A stretch of DNA of 64,000 nt from Numidum massiliense (GTDB taxonomy: Bacteria; Bacillota; Bacilli; Thermoactinomycetales; Novibacillaceae): NCBI RefSeq assembly GCF_001375555.1, contig NZ_CTDZ01000009.1, positions 1,047,758-1,111,757 of the forward strand, given 5' to 3'. A model generated the notes under the pieces. The model ran no database searches. It saw only the letters and a list, made by a program, of their open reading frames with translations, and was not told the DNA's origin. The stretch's first letter is position 1. Every line of letters starts with the position of its first letter. Below, piece after piece: positions 9,250 through 19,056 of the stretch. A program made the position numbers and the translations under genes.

Positions 9250-10548
9250 TTCTAACAATAGCGATTCCGGATCTTCGAGCATTTGTTTTACTTTTACTAA
9301 GAAGCTCACCGCTTCTTTGCCGTCGACGATGCGGTGATCGTACGAGAGGGCGATGTACATCATCGGGCGCAATTCGATGTCGTCTCCGACGGCAACTGGC
9401 CGTTTCTGGATCGTGTGCATGCCGAGAATACCGACTTGCGGGCCGTTCAAGATCGGCGTCGACAACAAGGAGCCGAAAATGCCGCCGTTCGTAATCGTAA
9501 ACGTGCCGCCTTGTAGGTCTTGTAAGCTCAATTTGTTGCTGCGCGCTTTTTCGGCGAGCGAGGCAATATCGCTTTCGATTTCTGCGAACGAGCGCCGATC
9601 AGCGTCGCGCACGACGGGAACGACGAGTCCAGCGTCTGAGGCGACGGCAATTCCGATATCGTAGTATTTTTTAATTAACATGTCCTGTCCGTCAATTTCG
9701 GCGTTCAGTAGCGGGAATTGCTTTAGCGCGCCGACGACGGCTTTCGTAAAGAAGGACATGAACCCTAGTTTGACGCCGTGCTGTTTAAGGAAAGGCTCTT
9801 TCCACCGTTTGCGGACGTCGAGGATCGCCGTCATGTCGACTTCGTTAAATGTCGTTAACATGGCCGCCGTTTGTTGTACTTCGACGAGGCGGTTGGCGAT
9901 CGTTTGCCGACGGCGGGACATGCGTTCGCGCACGACCGGCTTGCCAGCTTCGCCTTCAACTTGCGGCGCGTTTGCCTGGACTGCTTTTGGCGCAGACGGT
10001 GCCGGTTGCGGCGCAGCCGCTTGTGCCGGTGCATTTGCATGCGCGGCGACGTCTTCCGGAGTGATACGGCCAATGCCTTGCACTTGATTTAAATCGATGC
10101 CGCGTTCACGTGCTAAGCGACGTGTGGCTGGCGAGGCCACTGGCGGTACGCCTGGGCGAGCGGGTTCGGTTACAGTCGGCATCTCGCCTGACAGTCCTTC
10201 TGCCGACGTGGCGAGCGGTGCATCTTGTGCGTCTTGGGCAGCTGGGGCGGGGGTAGGGGTAGCCGTAGGATCTGCAGTTTTAGCGGGTGCGGCGTCACCT
10301 GTTGGAGCTTCTCCGCCCGCAGCGAGAATGGCGATCGTTTCGCCAACTTCCACCGTATCCCCGATTTGTTTTACAATTTTTTGTAACACGCCGTCCGCAG
10401 GCGCATTGACTTCAATGTTCACTTTGTCTGTTTCCAGCTCGGCGACCGGTTCATCTTGTGCGACAGTTTCCCCTTCGCTTTTTAGCCAGTTCGCAATCGT
10501 TCCTTCTGTAATAGACTCGGCGAGTTCTGGTACCTTAATTTCACTCAC
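9244..10548 (-). CDS. odhB: Dihydrolipoyllysine succinyltransferase, E2 of 2-oxoglutarate dehydrogenase
   Basis: 434 aa. E2o forms the core of the 2-oxoglutarate dehydrogenase complex and moves the succinyl group to CoA. The N-terminal lipoyl domain has the target lysine in ETDKVNIEV near residue 43. An Ala/Pro/Thr-rich linker follows, then the E1/E3-binding domain ([16 protein letters not shown] near residue 120, ending GRITPEDV). The catalytic domain ends with [13 protein letters not shown], the HxxxDG motif. The start is GTG at 10548 behind GGAGGG. odhA lies upstream, 157 bp away, on the same strand. Confidence 0.97.
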   Translation of the reverse strand: MSEIKVPELAESITEGTIANWLKSEGETVAQDEPVAELETDKVNIEVNAPADGVLQKIVKQIGDTVEVGETIAILAAGGEAPTGDAAPAKTADPTATPTPAPAAQDAQDAPLATSAEGLSGEMPTVTEPARPGVPPVASPATRRLARERGIDLNQVQGIGRITPEDVAAHANAPAQAAAPQPAPSAPKAVQANAPQVEGEAGKPVVRERMSRRRQTIANRLVEVQQTAAMLTTFNEVDMTAILDVRKRWKEPFLKQHGVKLGFMSFFTKAVVGALKQFPLLNAEIDGQDMLIKKYYDIGIAVASDAGLVVPVVRDADRRSFAEIESDIASLAEKARSNKLSLQDLQGGTFTITNGGIFGSLLSTPILNGPQVGILGMHTIQKRPVAVGDDIELRPMMYIALSYDHRIVDGKEAVSFLVKVKQMLEDPESLLLEG

Positions 10549-10705
10549 GGTTTTATTCCCTCCAAAGTTGTCGTAAACGAACGGTCGGTTGGACTTTAAT
10601 CGAACGGTCCACCATCCGCTAGCTATATGGCTCGATTGTCGTTTATGATTCGTTGTTCAATGAGTCCTGTTCACGTTGCGATAAGGGATCCGGTAAGGGA
10701 TCCGT

Positions 10706-13549
10706 TTATCGCTCGACGCGCAAGGCCTCCGTCACGATACGCTCTTGCTCGACGGTGTGGATGTCCGGTAGGCCTTCGGCCGTGCTCGCCCGTTCTGGAC
10801 GTCCGACGTAGCGAACCGGGATGCGCGCGTGAACGAGGGCGCGCAATTTGGGCTCGATGTACATCCAGGCCCCCATGTTTTGCGGTTCTTCTTGCACCCA
10901 AACAATTTCCTCTAGCTGGTGGAAACGGCGTACCACTTTTGCCAGTTCTTGTTCAGGGAATGGATACAGTTGTTCCACGCGTGCGATATGCAGCTGTTCA
11001 CTGTCGTACGCTCCCGTCTCAAGAGCGGTTTCCAGGTCGATCGCCACTTTCCCGCTACACAAAATTAACCGTTTCGTTTTCTCCGGCGCTGTGCCGAGCC
11101 CCGTTTGTTCCAAGATCGGCTGGAACTGTCCGTTACCGAGCATCGCACTCGAAGCGGCGACGCGCGGGTTGCGCAGCAAGCTTTTCGGCGACATGAGGAC
11201 GAGCGGGCGAACGTTACCTTCGCGAATGGCAGCTGCTTGGCGACGCAACAGGTGGAAGTACTGCGCCGCACTCGACAAGTTGGCGACCACCCAGTTGTTT
11301 TCCGCAGCAAGCTGCAAAAAGCGCTCTAGGCGAGCACTCGAGTGCTCAGGACCTTGCCCTTCGTAACCGTGGGGTAATAACATGACAAGGCCAGAATCTT
11401 GTCCCCATTTGGCTCGACCGGCCGAAATAAATTGGTCGAACATGACTTGTGCCGCGTTCGCAAAGTCACCGAACTGCGCTTCCCAGAGAACGAGTGTTTC
11501 CGGAGCGAACACGTTATAGCCGTATTCAAACCCGATTACCGCCGCTTCGGAGAGGGGACTGTTGTAAATGTCGAACGACGCCTTAGCTTGTGGCATCGCT
11601 TGTAAGGGGCAATACGTTTCCCCTGTTTCGATATCGTGCACGACGAGGTGGCGGTGGGCGAACGTACCGCGCTCCGAATCTTGTCCCGTCAGGCGGATCG
11701 GTGTGCCGTCGGCAAGGATGGAGGCGAAGGCTAGTGCTTCCGCTAACGCCCAGTCGATTTTTCCGTCTTCATCCAAAGCAGTCGCACGTCGCTGCAAAAT
11801 GCGGTCTAGTTTCGGATACGGTGTAAAGTGTTCTGGGCGTTTTAGCAATTCCGCATTCAATTCCCGTAACTGATCGAGCGGAACAGCTGTTTCAACATCT
11901 ATCGCCGCATCGTCACTCATATCAGGTACGTCGATGCTGTTCTCGTCGCTCGACGTGACCTCATCGTAGGCGGTTTGCAACCGACTGTGTACTTCTTTAT
12001 CGATCTCAGCGATTTTTTCTGCCGAAATGAGTCCTTTTTCGCTAAGCTGATCAGCATACTGTTTGCGTACCGTCGGGTGGTTGCGAATGGTCGCATACGT
12101 CAACGGTTGCGTCACAGTCGGATCGTCCATCTCGTTATGACCCCAGCGGCGGTAACCGACGAGGTCAATCAGAAAGTCTTTATGGAACCGCGCGCGATAT
12201 TCGTAAGCGAGTCGCGCTGCCGCGAGACACGCTTCCGGATCGTCGGCGTTCACGTGGACGATCGGAATTTCGAACCCTTTGGCCAAGTCACTCGCGTATT
12301 GCGTCGAGCGGCCGTCCGTCCGTTCGGTCGTGAAACCGATGCGGTTGTTGGCGATGACGTGGATCGTACCACCCGTATGATAACCGGGTAAGCGGCTTAA
12401 GTTCAACGTCTCTGCTACGACGCCTTCCCCGATAAAGGCAGCGTCGCCGTGTACGAGAATACCGAACGCTTCGCGAACGTTTTGTTTCGGACGACCCGCT
12501 GATTGCCGGTTTTCTTGAGCCGCGCGCGTAAAACCTTCGACGACGGCGTTGACGAACTCGAGGTGGCTCGGGTTGTTCGCCAGAGTAACGCGTGCCGGGG
12601 TGGCGTTTCCGTTGCGAACGGATAAGTCGGCACCGAGGTGATACTTCACGTCACCGGTCCAACCGTAGTTAATCCCCATTGAACCTTCCGACGGAACGAG
12701 TTCTTTATTCGGTGCACGGTGGAATTCGCTAAAAATAATTTTCAAGTCTTTATTGAGGACGTGAGCGAGCACGTTTAGTCGTCCGCGGTGCGCCATGCCG
12801 ACGAGGACGTTGTGCGCGCCGTCTTGCACGCCGGCGTGAATGATTTCGTCGAGCATCGGCACGAGCATGTCGAGCCCTTCGATCGAGAAACGCTTTTGCC
12901 CAACGAACGTCCGGTGTAAAAACGTCTCGAACTGCTCGACCTCAGTCAACCGCTTTAACAACTCGATGCGCTCGACGGCAGGCAAAGAACGGTGGATCGC
13001 GCCGGATTCGACCATGTGGTTTAACCAAAGGCGCTCATCGACGTCATGGACGTGGGTGAACTCATAAGCGAGTGATTGCGTATAAATGCGTTTTAACAGT
13101 TCAAGTGCTTCGCGCGCCGTCTGAATCGTGTCCGGTGCGTCCGACCATACCATTTTGGCCGGTATTTTATCTAAATCCGCTTCCTTTAGTTGATAGCGGG
13201 ATAGGTCAAATATACGCGTGTCTACCGCGCGTTTTTCTAGCGGATAGATCTGGGCGGCTAAGTGGCCATACGTGCGTATGTTGCGTACTAACCGTTCGGC
13301 GGCGACGACGTGTTTCACGTTGAGGCCGTCAGTCGTATGAGTAGTCGCTACGGTGTCTGTAGTCGTTGCCTCAGCCTGAGCACCGTCGATTGGTGGGGAA
13401 CCCCACTGTTCGAACAGCGCGCGCACCGATTCATCGACAGATTGCGCATCCGCCACGTACTGTTCGTATAATTCCATTATGTAGCCAAGGTTAGGACCGT
13501 AATATTTGTACCACGGCGACTGTTTGTCCGGGATACTGTCAGTCGTCAT
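10706..13549 (-). CDS. odhA: 2-oxoglutarate dehydrogenase E1 component
   Basis: 947 aa, full length. This thiamin-diphosphate enzyme decarboxylates 2-oxoglutarate in the TCA cycle. The N-terminus, [18 protein letters not shown], is the peptide that binds the E2 core. [15 protein letters not shown], then [19 protein letters not shown] with the ThDP-binding GDAA, and [20 protein letters not shown] are hallmark E1o segments. ATG at 13549 follows GGAGG at 13561-13565. It forms an operon with odhB; E3 is not in the window. Confidence 0.97.
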   Translation of the reverse strand: MTTDSIPDKQSPWYKYYGPNLGYIMELYEQYVADAQSVDESVRALFEQWGSPPIDGAQAEATTTDTVATTHTTDGLNVKHVVAAERLVRNIRTYGHLAAQIYPLEKRAVDTRIFDLSRYQLKEADLDKIPAKMVWSDAPDTIQTAREALELLKRIYTQSLAYEFTHVHDVDERLWLNHMVESGAIHRSLPAVERIELLKRLTEVEQFETFLHRTFVGQKRFSIEGLDMLVPMLDEIIHAGVQDGAHNVLVGMAHRGRLNVLAHVLNKDLKIIFSEFHRAPNKELVPSEGSMGINYGWTGDVKYHLGADLSVRNGNATPARVTLANNPSHLEFVNAVVEGFTRAAQENRQSAGRPKQNVREAFGILVHGDAAFIGEGVVAETLNLSRLPGYHTGGTIHVIANNRIGFTTERTDGRSTQYASDLAKGFEIPIVHVNADDPEACLAAARLAYEYRARFHKDFLIDLVGYRRWGHNEMDDPTVTQPLTYATIRNHPTVRKQYADQLSEKGLISAEKIAEIDKEVHSRLQTAYDEVTSSDENSIDVPDMSDDAAIDVETAVPLDQLRELNAELLKRPEHFTPYPKLDRILQRRATALDEDGKIDWALAEALAFASILADGTPIRLTGQDSERGTFAHRHLVVHDIETGETYCPLQAMPQAKASFDIYNSPLSEAAVIGFEYGYNVFAPETLVLWEAQFGDFANAAQVMFDQFISAGRAKWGQDSGLVMLLPHGYEGQGPEHSSARLERFLQLAAENNWVVANLSSAAQYFHLLRRQAAAIREGNVRPLVLMSPKSLLRNPRVAASSAMLGNGQFQPILEQTGLGTAPEKTKRLILCSGKVAIDLETALETGAYDSEQLHIARVEQLYPFPEQELAKVVRRFHQLEEIVWVQEEPQNMGAWMYIEPKLRALVHARIPVRYVGRPERASTAEGLPDIHTVEQERIVTEALRVER

Positions 13550-14001
13550 TCGACTTATACCTCCAACACATTTGTTTTAGTATGTGACACTGTCTTTAAT
13601 ATACTCATTACCAATTGCGACGATTTACACAACAAAAAAACCCCATCCGCTGTCGTTGGAGTTCTAAAACGGCACCGTAACGCTCATTAGCCCATATGAA
13701 CGCTCCTTATTTAAGTTGTATACAAGCAGACACATTTGTCTTCCCTGTCTCCTAGTTAAGCTGTGATGTTAGCGTTGTCTACGAATGTACAGCCGCTTGT
13801 TGCAGCGCAGTACATCGTTACAGCTCTAATGATAAAACAAATTATCTACATTAGCAAGGGACAAGTCTTTATTGTTTCTATTCCGCTAATTGGAGGCGCT
13901 TACTGAGGGTAACGATGTCCATATAGGCGTCTCGTTTCTACCTTAGAACGAGGTTTATTCATAGTGTGCGCAGCTTTTCGTAAAAGGTTTTAAAAAAACA
14001 G
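13550..14001. other. Intergenic region between odhA and erm, no gene seen
   Basis: About 450 bp upstream of odhA on the minus strand. No open frame has a credible start and ribosome binding site. It should hold the odhA promoter on the minus strand, but I could not settle on one pair of hexamers. AT content is higher than in the flanking genes. Confidence 0.5.
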
Positions 14002-14048
14002 CGGAGCAAAGATCGATCCGCAATTTTTCGTGTGAGATCCTTGCTCCG
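13991..14048 (-). terminator. Terminator after erm (minus strand)
   Basis: Stem 14002-14014 against 14036-14048 (one mismatch), followed on the minus strand by a seven-base T run. It ends the erm transcript. Confidence 0.8.
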
Positions 14049-14113
14049 GAATTGTACGACAAACGCTTTCGTTTTGGCACCACTGTTTAGGCACCACTAT
14101 TAATAAGGTAATT

Positions 14114-14977
14114 TTATTTTCGTTTATATATTTTTGGCCAACGAAAGCGGGTGACGTGCGTTTGCATCGTCTGGAAGACGATGCGCCACTGTCGTTCGTT
14201 CAACGTACCGATCGGTGCCTCCTGCGCAACGTCGAGCTGCCTGACCAACCGGGTTACCTGGGGTGGGGTAAACACGCCGTCCAACGCCATATGCAGCGGA
14301 GCGTGCGGAGCCGTTAGGCCGTATGCAGCGAGCGCGGCAAACTGGCGATGATGACGCGCATCGATGGGCGGTGTCTCCTTTCGCCGGATGACGAGGACGG
14401 CTGAATCGACGCGCGGCGGCGGTGAAAAATTGTTAGGAGAGATCGAGCGTCCCCGTTCCAGATGAAACCACATGCGCCATGTCAAAATGCGCGGATCGGT
14501 GATCGGCGTTGCCGTAAAGCGGATCGCAGCGCCCTTTTCGACGACTAATACGGCGCGTTGCAGCGAGTTTGTCGGACGATCGAGTAGTTTCCCGAGAATT
14601 GGGGTCGTAATACTGTACGGAATATTGGCTACGACACAAAATGGCTGCCGCGGCAAACCGATCTCCAAAAAATTTCGTTCGATGACATGAATATTGCTAT
14701 CTTCGGTCGCCCGCCTCAGTTTGTTTGCGAAGTGGGGATCGTTTTCCACAGCGAGTACTTTTGCCGCTTTTTTCGCGAGGGGAAGTGTTAGCGCGCCGGT
14801 ACCCGCGCCAATTTCTAATACGACATCCTCCGGTGTTATATCGGCCATGCCGATTAAATCGGCAATTAACCGCTTATTGTGCATGAGGTGTTGTCCCGGA
14901 AAATTGGTTCTTTTCGTTCCTTTAGTTCCTGCTCTATGCTTGCGAATGCGCCGATGGCGCTTGTTTTGTTTGCTCAC
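14114..14977 (-). CDS. erm: Erm(D)-like 23S rRNA adenine-N6 methyltransferase
   Basis: 287 aa. Erm enzymes methylate A2058 of 23S rRNA and give macrolide-lincosamide-streptogramin B resistance. NFPGQHLMHNKRLI, LEIGAGTGALT (SAM motif I), VLAVENDPHF, NIPYSITTPIL (catalytic motif IV), RMWFHLERGRSIS, FSPPPRVDSAV and the C-terminal GTLNERQWRIVFQTM match the Erm(D) branch closely, unlike the housekeeping KsgA. The N-terminus is very basic, as in Erm(D). The frame extends to 15106, but the GTG at 14977 has GGAGG seven bases upstream and gives the right length. A promoter, leader peptide and two terminator hairpins lie upstream. Confidence 0.92.
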   Translation of the reverse strand: MSKQNKRHRRIRKHRAGTKGTKRTNFPGQHLMHNKRLIADLIGMADITPEDVVLEIGAGTGALTLPLAKKAAKVLAVENDPHFANKLRRATEDSNIHVIERNFLEIGLPRQPFCVVANIPYSITTPILGKLLDRPTNSLQRAVLVVEKGAAIRFTATPITDPRILTWRMWFHLERGRSISPNNFSPPPRVDSAVLVIRRKETPPIDARHHRQFAALAAYGLTAPHAPLHMALDGVFTPPQVTRLVRQLDVAQEAPIGTLNERQWRIVFQTMQTHVTRFRWPKIYKRK

Positions 14978-14991
14978 TTTTTTTGCCTCCG

Positions 14992-15021
14992 TTACTTTTT
15001 CGTCGTTGAGAAAACAACCAT
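14992..15021 (-). CDS. Possible second leader mini-ORF before erm, MVVFSTTKK
   Basis: A nine-codon frame that ends three bases from the erm ribosome binding site and starts right after the second leader hairpin. It has no convincing ribosome binding site of its own. It could couple translation to erm or be chance. Confidence 0.3.
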   Translation of the reverse strand: MVVFSTTKK

Positions 15022-15047
15022 AAAAAAACCACAGTTCACCCGTGGTT
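15021..15047 (-). terminator. Second leader hairpin/terminator of erm
   Basis: Stem 15027-15032 against 15042-15047 with a nine-base loop; on the minus strand it is followed by seven T. It lies between the leader peptide and the erm start, in the place of an attenuator. Confidence 0.6.
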
Positions 15048-15130
15048 CGAGTAATCGGAAGCAGACAAAAGCGACAACGGTGGCGTGGAAAAATGTTGAT
15101 CGCCACAGCAAGCCGCCCTTACCGAATGTT

Positions 15131-15176
15131 TATGCAGAAAAAAACGAAAAGAAGGGAGACAGATTCGTCCCCCTTC
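15131..15176 (-). terminator. First leader terminator/attenuator of erm
   Basis: Ten-pair stem, 15151-15160 against 15167-15176, including one G-U pair, and a six-base loop. On the minus strand it runs into TTTTCGTTTTTTTT. No gene on this strand ends nearby, so the only transcript it can stop is the erm leader. That makes it a transcription attenuator candidate. Confidence 0.75.
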
Positions 15177-15257
15177 AAGTATTAACGATTTTAGGGTTAC
15201 CCCGATTTTAGGCAGACTGATCCCGCATACTCTACCCACGAGTAGAGCCTTTGTGCA

Positions 15258-15308
15258 CTATAAAGTTTGCTGCGCAAAACTTATTGTGCGGAATCGTCCT
15301 GCCATCAT
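15258..15308 (-). CDS. Erm leader peptide with Arg-X-Arg arrest motif
   Basis: Sixteen codons reading MMAGRFRTISFAQQTL, starting ATG at 15308 with GGAGGG nine bases upstream (15318-15323). In Erm(D)-type genes the leader peptide carries an Arg/Lys-X-Arg/Lys motif at which macrolide-bound ribosomes stall; here it is R5-F6-R7. It lies between the putative promoter and two terminator hairpins, the same architecture as the ermK leader of Bacillus licheniformis. The peptide is too short for standard gene finding. Function is inferred from arrangement and motif. Confidence 0.72.
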   Translation of the reverse strand: MMAGRFRTISFAQQTL

Positions 15309-15342
15309 CGGTTGCAACCCTCCGTCCATTAAAAGTATCACA

Positions 15343-15372
15343 ATTTTAACATGGAGTGGTTGCTGTTGTCAA
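15343..15372 (-). promoter_or_regulatory. Promoter of the erm leader
   Basis: On the minus strand TTGACA (15367-15372) and TAAAAT (15343-15348) are 18 bp apart. Transcription would start about 15336, giving a leader of about 360 nt before erm. Confidence 0.65.
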
Positions 15373-15574
15373 CGATAAAAAAACGGTTTCATCGATTGCG
15401 ACATAGCATATGATAGGGTGAAGAAGTCGTAAGCTTTTGGGGGAACATCGCTATTACTTGCCAATTACACGAACCCGCTAATCGGCAATTTGAGCGACAC
15501 CGTCGTCGGCGAATTGCGGGCTGAGTTTCAATTGGTAGCGGGGCACTAAGATTCGATGACAATGAACACCTTGA

Positions 15575-15589
15575 TTATAATGATTATAA
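15575..15589 (+). promoter_or_regulatory. PerR box upstream of catalase
   Basis: TTATAATGATTATAA is a perfect 7-1-7 palindrome and equals the Bacillus PerR consensus. It sits eight bases upstream of the catalase -35, so peroxide-sensitive repression by PerR is expected. Confidence 0.9.
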
Positions 15590-15596
15590 TTTAGTA

Positions 15597-15624
15597 TTGA
15601 CTTTCATATGATTTTTATTATAAT
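15597..15624 (+). promoter_or_regulatory. SigA-type promoter of catalase
   Basis: TTGACT at 15597-15602 and TATAAT at 15619-15624 with a 16-bp spacer, just downstream of the PerR box. Confidence 0.8.
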
Positions 15625-15665
15625 GTGTGTAGGAAGGCGTAGTTATTGAAGAGAGGGGATTCACA

Positions 15666-17126
15666 TTGGATAATCGAAAAAGATTGACCACTGCTTCAGG
15701 CATTCCTGTGGGAGACAACCAAAATTCTATCACGGCAGGTCGACGGGGACCCGTATTGATCCAGGACTTCCACTTACTTGAAAAATTGGCCCACTTCAAC
15801 AGAGAGCGCATTCCGGAGCGTGTCGTTCATGCAAAGGGTGCTGGAGCCTATGGGTATTTTGAAGTTACCAATGATGAAATATCGAAATACACCAAGGCCG
15901 ATTTTCTGAGTGAAAAAGGGAAACGAACTGAGATGTTTGCCCGCTTTTCAACCGTAGCCGGGGAATTGGGCTCGGCTGATACGGTTCGGGACCCCCGGGG
16001 GTTTGCACTGAAGTTTTATACCGATGAGGGGAACTATGATCTGGTCGGTAACAATACCCCCATATTTTTTATCCGGGATGCGATCAAGTTCCCCGATTTC
16101 ATCCATACCCAAAAACGCCACCCGAAAACCGGCCTAAAAGATCCGAACATGGTTTGGGATTTCTGGTCCCTGTCACCGGAATCGTTGCACCAGATCACTT
16201 ATCTGCACGGGGATCGCGGCATTCCGGCAACATACCGTCACATGAACGGTTACGGCAGCCACACTTTTAAATGGGTCAATGATCAAGGGGAAACCTTCTG
16301 GGTGAAGTATCACTTCATCAGTGACCAAGGGGTGAAAGGGCTGGACGTGGACCTGGCTGCCAAACTGGCCGGTGAGCAACCCGATTATCACAGGGCGGAC
16401 CTGTTCAATGCGATTGAGGAGGGTAATCACCCCTCCTGGACGTTGTATGTTCAGATCATCCCTTACGAAGATTATAAAACCTATAAGTGGGATTTGTTTG
16501 ATGTGACCAAGACGGTGTCGAAAAAGGATTATCCGCGGATCGAAGTCGGCAAAATGATCCTTAACCGCAATCCGGAGAATCATTTTGCTGAGGTGGAACA
16601 AGCCGCATTCACTCCGGGTAATCTCGTCCCCGGAATCGAAGCATCGCCGGATAAAATGTTGCAAGGCCGAATCTTCAGCTATGGCGATACCCACCGTTAC
16701 CGCCTGGGGGTCAATCATCAACAAATTCCGGTCAACCGCCCGAAAGCGGATGTCAACCATATGCAGCGCGACGGTTCTATGGCGGTGAACGGAAACGGCG
16801 GCGGTGAACCCAATTATGAGCCGAACAGTTTAAATGGACCGGTGGAAGATCGCCAAAAGAATCTCACGCCATTTGAAGTGTACGGTGAGGCGGACAGCGT
16901 AGCCTATGATAGCGATGATCACTACACACAACCCGGGGATCTCTATCGTCTGATGAGCGAAAACGAAAGAGAACGTCTGGTGAAAAACTTCGCCGATCAT
17001 ATGAGACCCGTCAAAAGTGACGAGATTAAACTTCGTCAGATCGGCCACTTCTACAAGGCCGACCCGGAATGGGGAGAGAGAATCGCCAAACTGCTGGGCT
17101 TATCTATCCCGGCCGGTGTAAAGTGA
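15666..17126 (+). CDS. katA: Haem catalase (clade 3, KatA type)
   Basis: 486 aa, the size of small-subunit catalases. It breaks hydrogen peroxide down to water and oxygen. The active-site histidine region reads [17 protein letters not shown] near residue 50, the essential asparagine region [11 protein letters not shown] near 125, and the proximal haem tyrosine region [15 protein letters not shown] near 340. The start is TTG at 15666 with GAGAGGGGAT upstream; the frame is closed further upstream. The gene is preceded by a PerR box and a SigA promoter and followed by a terminator, so it forms its own transcription unit. Confidence 0.96.
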   Translation: MDNRKRLTTASGIPVGDNQNSITAGRRGPVLIQDFHLLEKLAHFNRERIPERVVHAKGAGAYGYFEVTNDEISKYTKADFLSEKGKRTEMFARFSTVAGELGSADTVRDPRGFALKFYTDEGNYDLVGNNTPIFFIRDAIKFPDFIHTQKRHPKTGLKDPNMVWDFWSLSPESLHQITYLHGDRGIPATYRHMNGYGSHTFKWVNDQGETFWVKYHFISDQGVKGLDVDLAAKLAGEQPDYHRADLFNAIEEGNHPSWTLYVQIIPYEDYKTYKWDLFDVTKTVSKKDYPRIEVGKMILNRNPENHFAEVEQAAFTPGNLVPGIEASPDKMLQGRIFSYGDTHRYRLGVNHQQIPVNRPKADVNHMQRDGSMAVNGNGGGEPNYEPNSLNGPVEDRQKNLTPFEVYGEADSVAYDSDDHYTQPGDLYRLMSENERERLVKNFADHMRPVKSDEIKLRQIGHFYKADPEWGERIAKLLGLSIPAGVK

Positions 17127-17138
17127 ATGATCTATAAG

Positions 17139-17177
17139 AGCCGATTGGATCCCGTTTAGGATCCAGCCGGCTTTTTT
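17139..17177 (+). terminator. Terminator after catalase
   Basis: AGCCG plus GGATCC pair with GGATCC plus CCGGCT across a short internal bulge, followed by TTTTTT. Confidence 0.85.
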
Positions 17178-17313
17178 CTTGCCGGTAACCCGCCTTCTTC
17201 ATCCAATATAATTGTTCAAAAAGGGTGGACGCGCTTTCGAGACGAGGGAATCGCGCGAGGGATTTAGGGCTATGAGGGGGGAGGGATTTCTTTGTCAGAC
17301 TAGAAACCCTCCA

Positions 17314-17410
17314 TAACAGTCAACCTGTAACGGTCAAACTGTAACAGTCAAAACTGTAACGGTCAAATTGTAACGATCAATCCACAGTGGTCAACCTGTA
17401 ACAGTTAACC
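17314..17410. repeat. Seven degenerate 14-bp tandem repeats
   Basis: Units resemble TGTAACGGTCAAAC, with variants TGTAACAGTCAAAAC and TGTAACGATCAATCC. They lie between the catalase terminator and the 3' end of the XRE-TPR gene. The two-half motif GTAAC-N-GTCAA could be iterated protein binding sites. The rest of 17178-17558 holds a GGAGGGATTTC/GAAACCCTCC hairpin and no clear gene on the plus strand. Confidence 0.75.
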
Positions 17411-17562
17411 CGCCAGATCGTGCAGCTATCCCCCCAAAAAAAAACGTGCAATCTCAAAATCGGTGTCACGTCGTCAGGAGTGTTAACTGGGGGCGTTCGC
17501 GCTGCAATAGCTACCATAGACGGCCAAACAGACTGCCAAACAGGAGGCAAAACTTTTTTCAA
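17377..17562 (-). CDS. Possible small ORF coupled to the RRNPP-like regulator
   Basis: 61 codons starting TTG at 17562 and overlapping the regulator's stop codon. GAGGGGGA lies eight bases upstream of the TTG, an unusually good site for an overlapping frame. The product starts MKKVLPPVWQSVWPS and contains AIAA before a polar tail, loosely like a secreted propeptide. In the PlcR, NprR and Rap systems a pheromone precursor gene follows the receptor in just this way. The hydrophobic core is weak because of prolines, and the 3' part runs into the 14-bp repeats, so coding is uncertain. Confidence 0.3.
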   Translation of the reverse strand: MKKVLPPVWQSVWPSMVAIAARTPPVNTPDDVTPILRLHVFFWGDSCTIWRVNCYRLTTVD

Positions 17563-18905
17563 TGATAAAATCCCCCTCTCATCGAAGACTCAAGCTGTAA
17601 AAGGGCCTTCATCGTTTCATAGTGCTTTTCCTTGTCACCGATCGTGTGGTAATAGTCGATCAACAGGTGGTAAAATTCTTTCGCCTGACTATAAAGATCG
17701 TGTTCGTACGCTAGATTTACGCCTTGCTCACACGTCTCGACGAGACCCGACGAGTCGGTGTGTCGTTCGACGCGCGCTTGAAATAGGAGCAACTGCAGGC
17801 GATCTTTAAAGGTCGTCAGTGCGTCTTGCAAACGCAATGCGCTGTCTAACTGTTGTTTCGCAGCCGCCCAGTGCTCCCTCGCGAGAGACAGTTCGCCTAA
17901 GGCCAAATAAGCTAAAGCCTGACGCCGCTCGTTGCGCGTCAGGTGGCAGATGTCGTGCACGATGTCAAAGGCGAGTGCCGCTTCTGCACAAGTTGCTTCG
18001 TCCCCTTTACTCATTGCCAAATACGTGTACCCTAAGTTTAAATATACTTGACTCGCTAACTCGCGATCGTGGCGACACAACTCGAGCGCTTGTTTGAAGG
18101 CGCCAACGGCGTCATTGTACACGCCCTGTCGTTTTAGAATCGTTCCTTCCAAATTGTACGCAAGCACCATTGTTTGTATGTCGTAATATCGTTCGTCTAA
18201 CTTTTTTAACTCAAGTAGAGAAGCGTAAGCGACAGTGTCCTTACCCAAGTGGAACCAGTATACACTCTTGTTAAAAAGCGCATCCCCTTTTAAATACGGT
18301 TTATAACCCGCAGGGTCAAAGGCAGCAAGCGCCTTGTCCGCATACGCAATTGCCTTCGTACAATCTTGGTTCCCGTAAAACGCACAGGCGGATAGTCGAT
18401 TGTATGTCATGGGAAGCACGTTCAGCTTAGGATCGATCGGCTTAACACGTTGTGCCGAATCGACAACTTCTAGTAATGCGGCATAAGCCTGTTTCCATTG
18501 CTGCTGCCGGCACAATAGGGAGGCAAACGCCAACTGCAGCCTCATTTGTAAACTCTCATCTTCTAGCACGTCGTCGTCTTGTTCGAGCTCGGCGATCATT
18601 TTTTCCGCACGATCATAGAGACCGTTTTCGATCAAATGTTCAATTAAAGATAATCGCTCTTCGAGAAAAGACCGTCTGTTGTCTTCAGAAGCGATCATCT
18701 TTAGTAGCGTGTCATCATCCAGCTTAAGCGCACCTTTTAAATATTGGACTTTGTCGTTGTTTATATGGTGTACAATCCCCCTTTCGATGTTACTAATGGC
18801 AGGGATTGAGATCGTGTCATCAGCTAAATCACTCAACGTTAAGCCGAGTTCCTTCCTACGCTTCCGCAAGATACTACCTAATTCGATGCTATTTATTTTC
18901 TTCAC
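17559..18905 (-). CDS. XRE-family HTH regulator with TPR domain (RRNPP-like)
   Basis: 448 aa from the GTG at 18905, which has AGGGGGAG seven bases upstream; the longer frame to 18944 lacks such a site. Residues about 6-65 form a lambda-repressor-type helix-turn-helix (IELGSILRKRRKELGLTLSDLADD, then ISNIERG). The rest is helical repeats with TPR patterns, for example YLNLGYTYLAMSKGDEATCAEAALAF. This is the layout of the peptide-sensing PlcR/NprR/Rgg regulators of Bacillales. The ligand peptide and targets are unknown. It stands alone on the minus strand next to a divergent TetR-ABC operon. Confidence 0.82.
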   Translation of the reverse strand: MKKINSIELGSILRKRRKELGLTLSDLADDTISIPAISNIERGIVHHINNDKVQYLKGALKLDDDTLLKMIASEDNRRSFLEERLSLIEHLIENGLYDRAEKMIAELEQDDDVLEDESLQMRLQLAFASLLCRQQQWKQAYAALLEVVDSAQRVKPIDPKLNVLPMTYNRLSACAFYGNQDCTKAIAYADKALAAFDPAGYKPYLKGDALFNKSVYWFHLGKDTVAYASLLELKKLDERYYDIQTMVLAYNLEGTILKRQGVYNDAVGAFKQALELCRHDRELASQVYLNLGYTYLAMSKGDEATCAEAALAFDIVHDICHLTRNERRQALAYLALGELSLAREHWAAAKQQLDSALRLQDALTTFKDRLQLLLFQARVERHTDSSGLVETCEQGVNLAYEHDLYSQAKEFYHLLIDYYHTIGDKEKHYETMKALLQLESSMRGGFYH

Positions 18906-18992
18906 CTCTAAACTCCCCCTCAAAACGGATGATATACAGTGCATTCGGCTTATATCAAAAAAAGTCCTGCCTATATTCCGAAAAAACCTTAT

Positions 18993-19034
18993 CTACATGT
19001 TCATCATAAGCGTTAGAGCTTCGAAATCTGTCAT
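18993..19034 (-). CDS. Possible 13-codon leader ORF upstream of the XRE-TPR gene
   Basis: MTDFEALTLMMNM starts ATG at 19034 behind a strong AGGGGGTGAGG. It ends 90 bp before the regulator's GTG. It may be an upstream leader ORF; nothing else supports it. Confidence 0.3.
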   Translation of the reverse strand: MTDFEALTLMMNM

Positions 19035-19056
19035 CGTAGGCCTCACCCCCTTCCAA

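Noticed and set aside
10627-11196. Plus-strand open frame of 189 codons opposite odhA
   Set aside because: Shadow of the GC-rich odhA codons, with an arginine- and serine-rich product and no ribosome binding site.
14114-14977. Housekeeping KsgA/RsmA 16S rRNA dimethyltransferase
   Set aside because: The GQHLMHNKRLI start, the RMWF and FSPPPRVDSA segments and the GTLNERQW C-terminus match Erm(D), and the basic N-terminus and attenuator leader fit resistance, not housekeeping.
17314-17410. CRISPR array
   Set aside because: The units adjoin without spacers and are degenerate, and there are no cas genes in the window.
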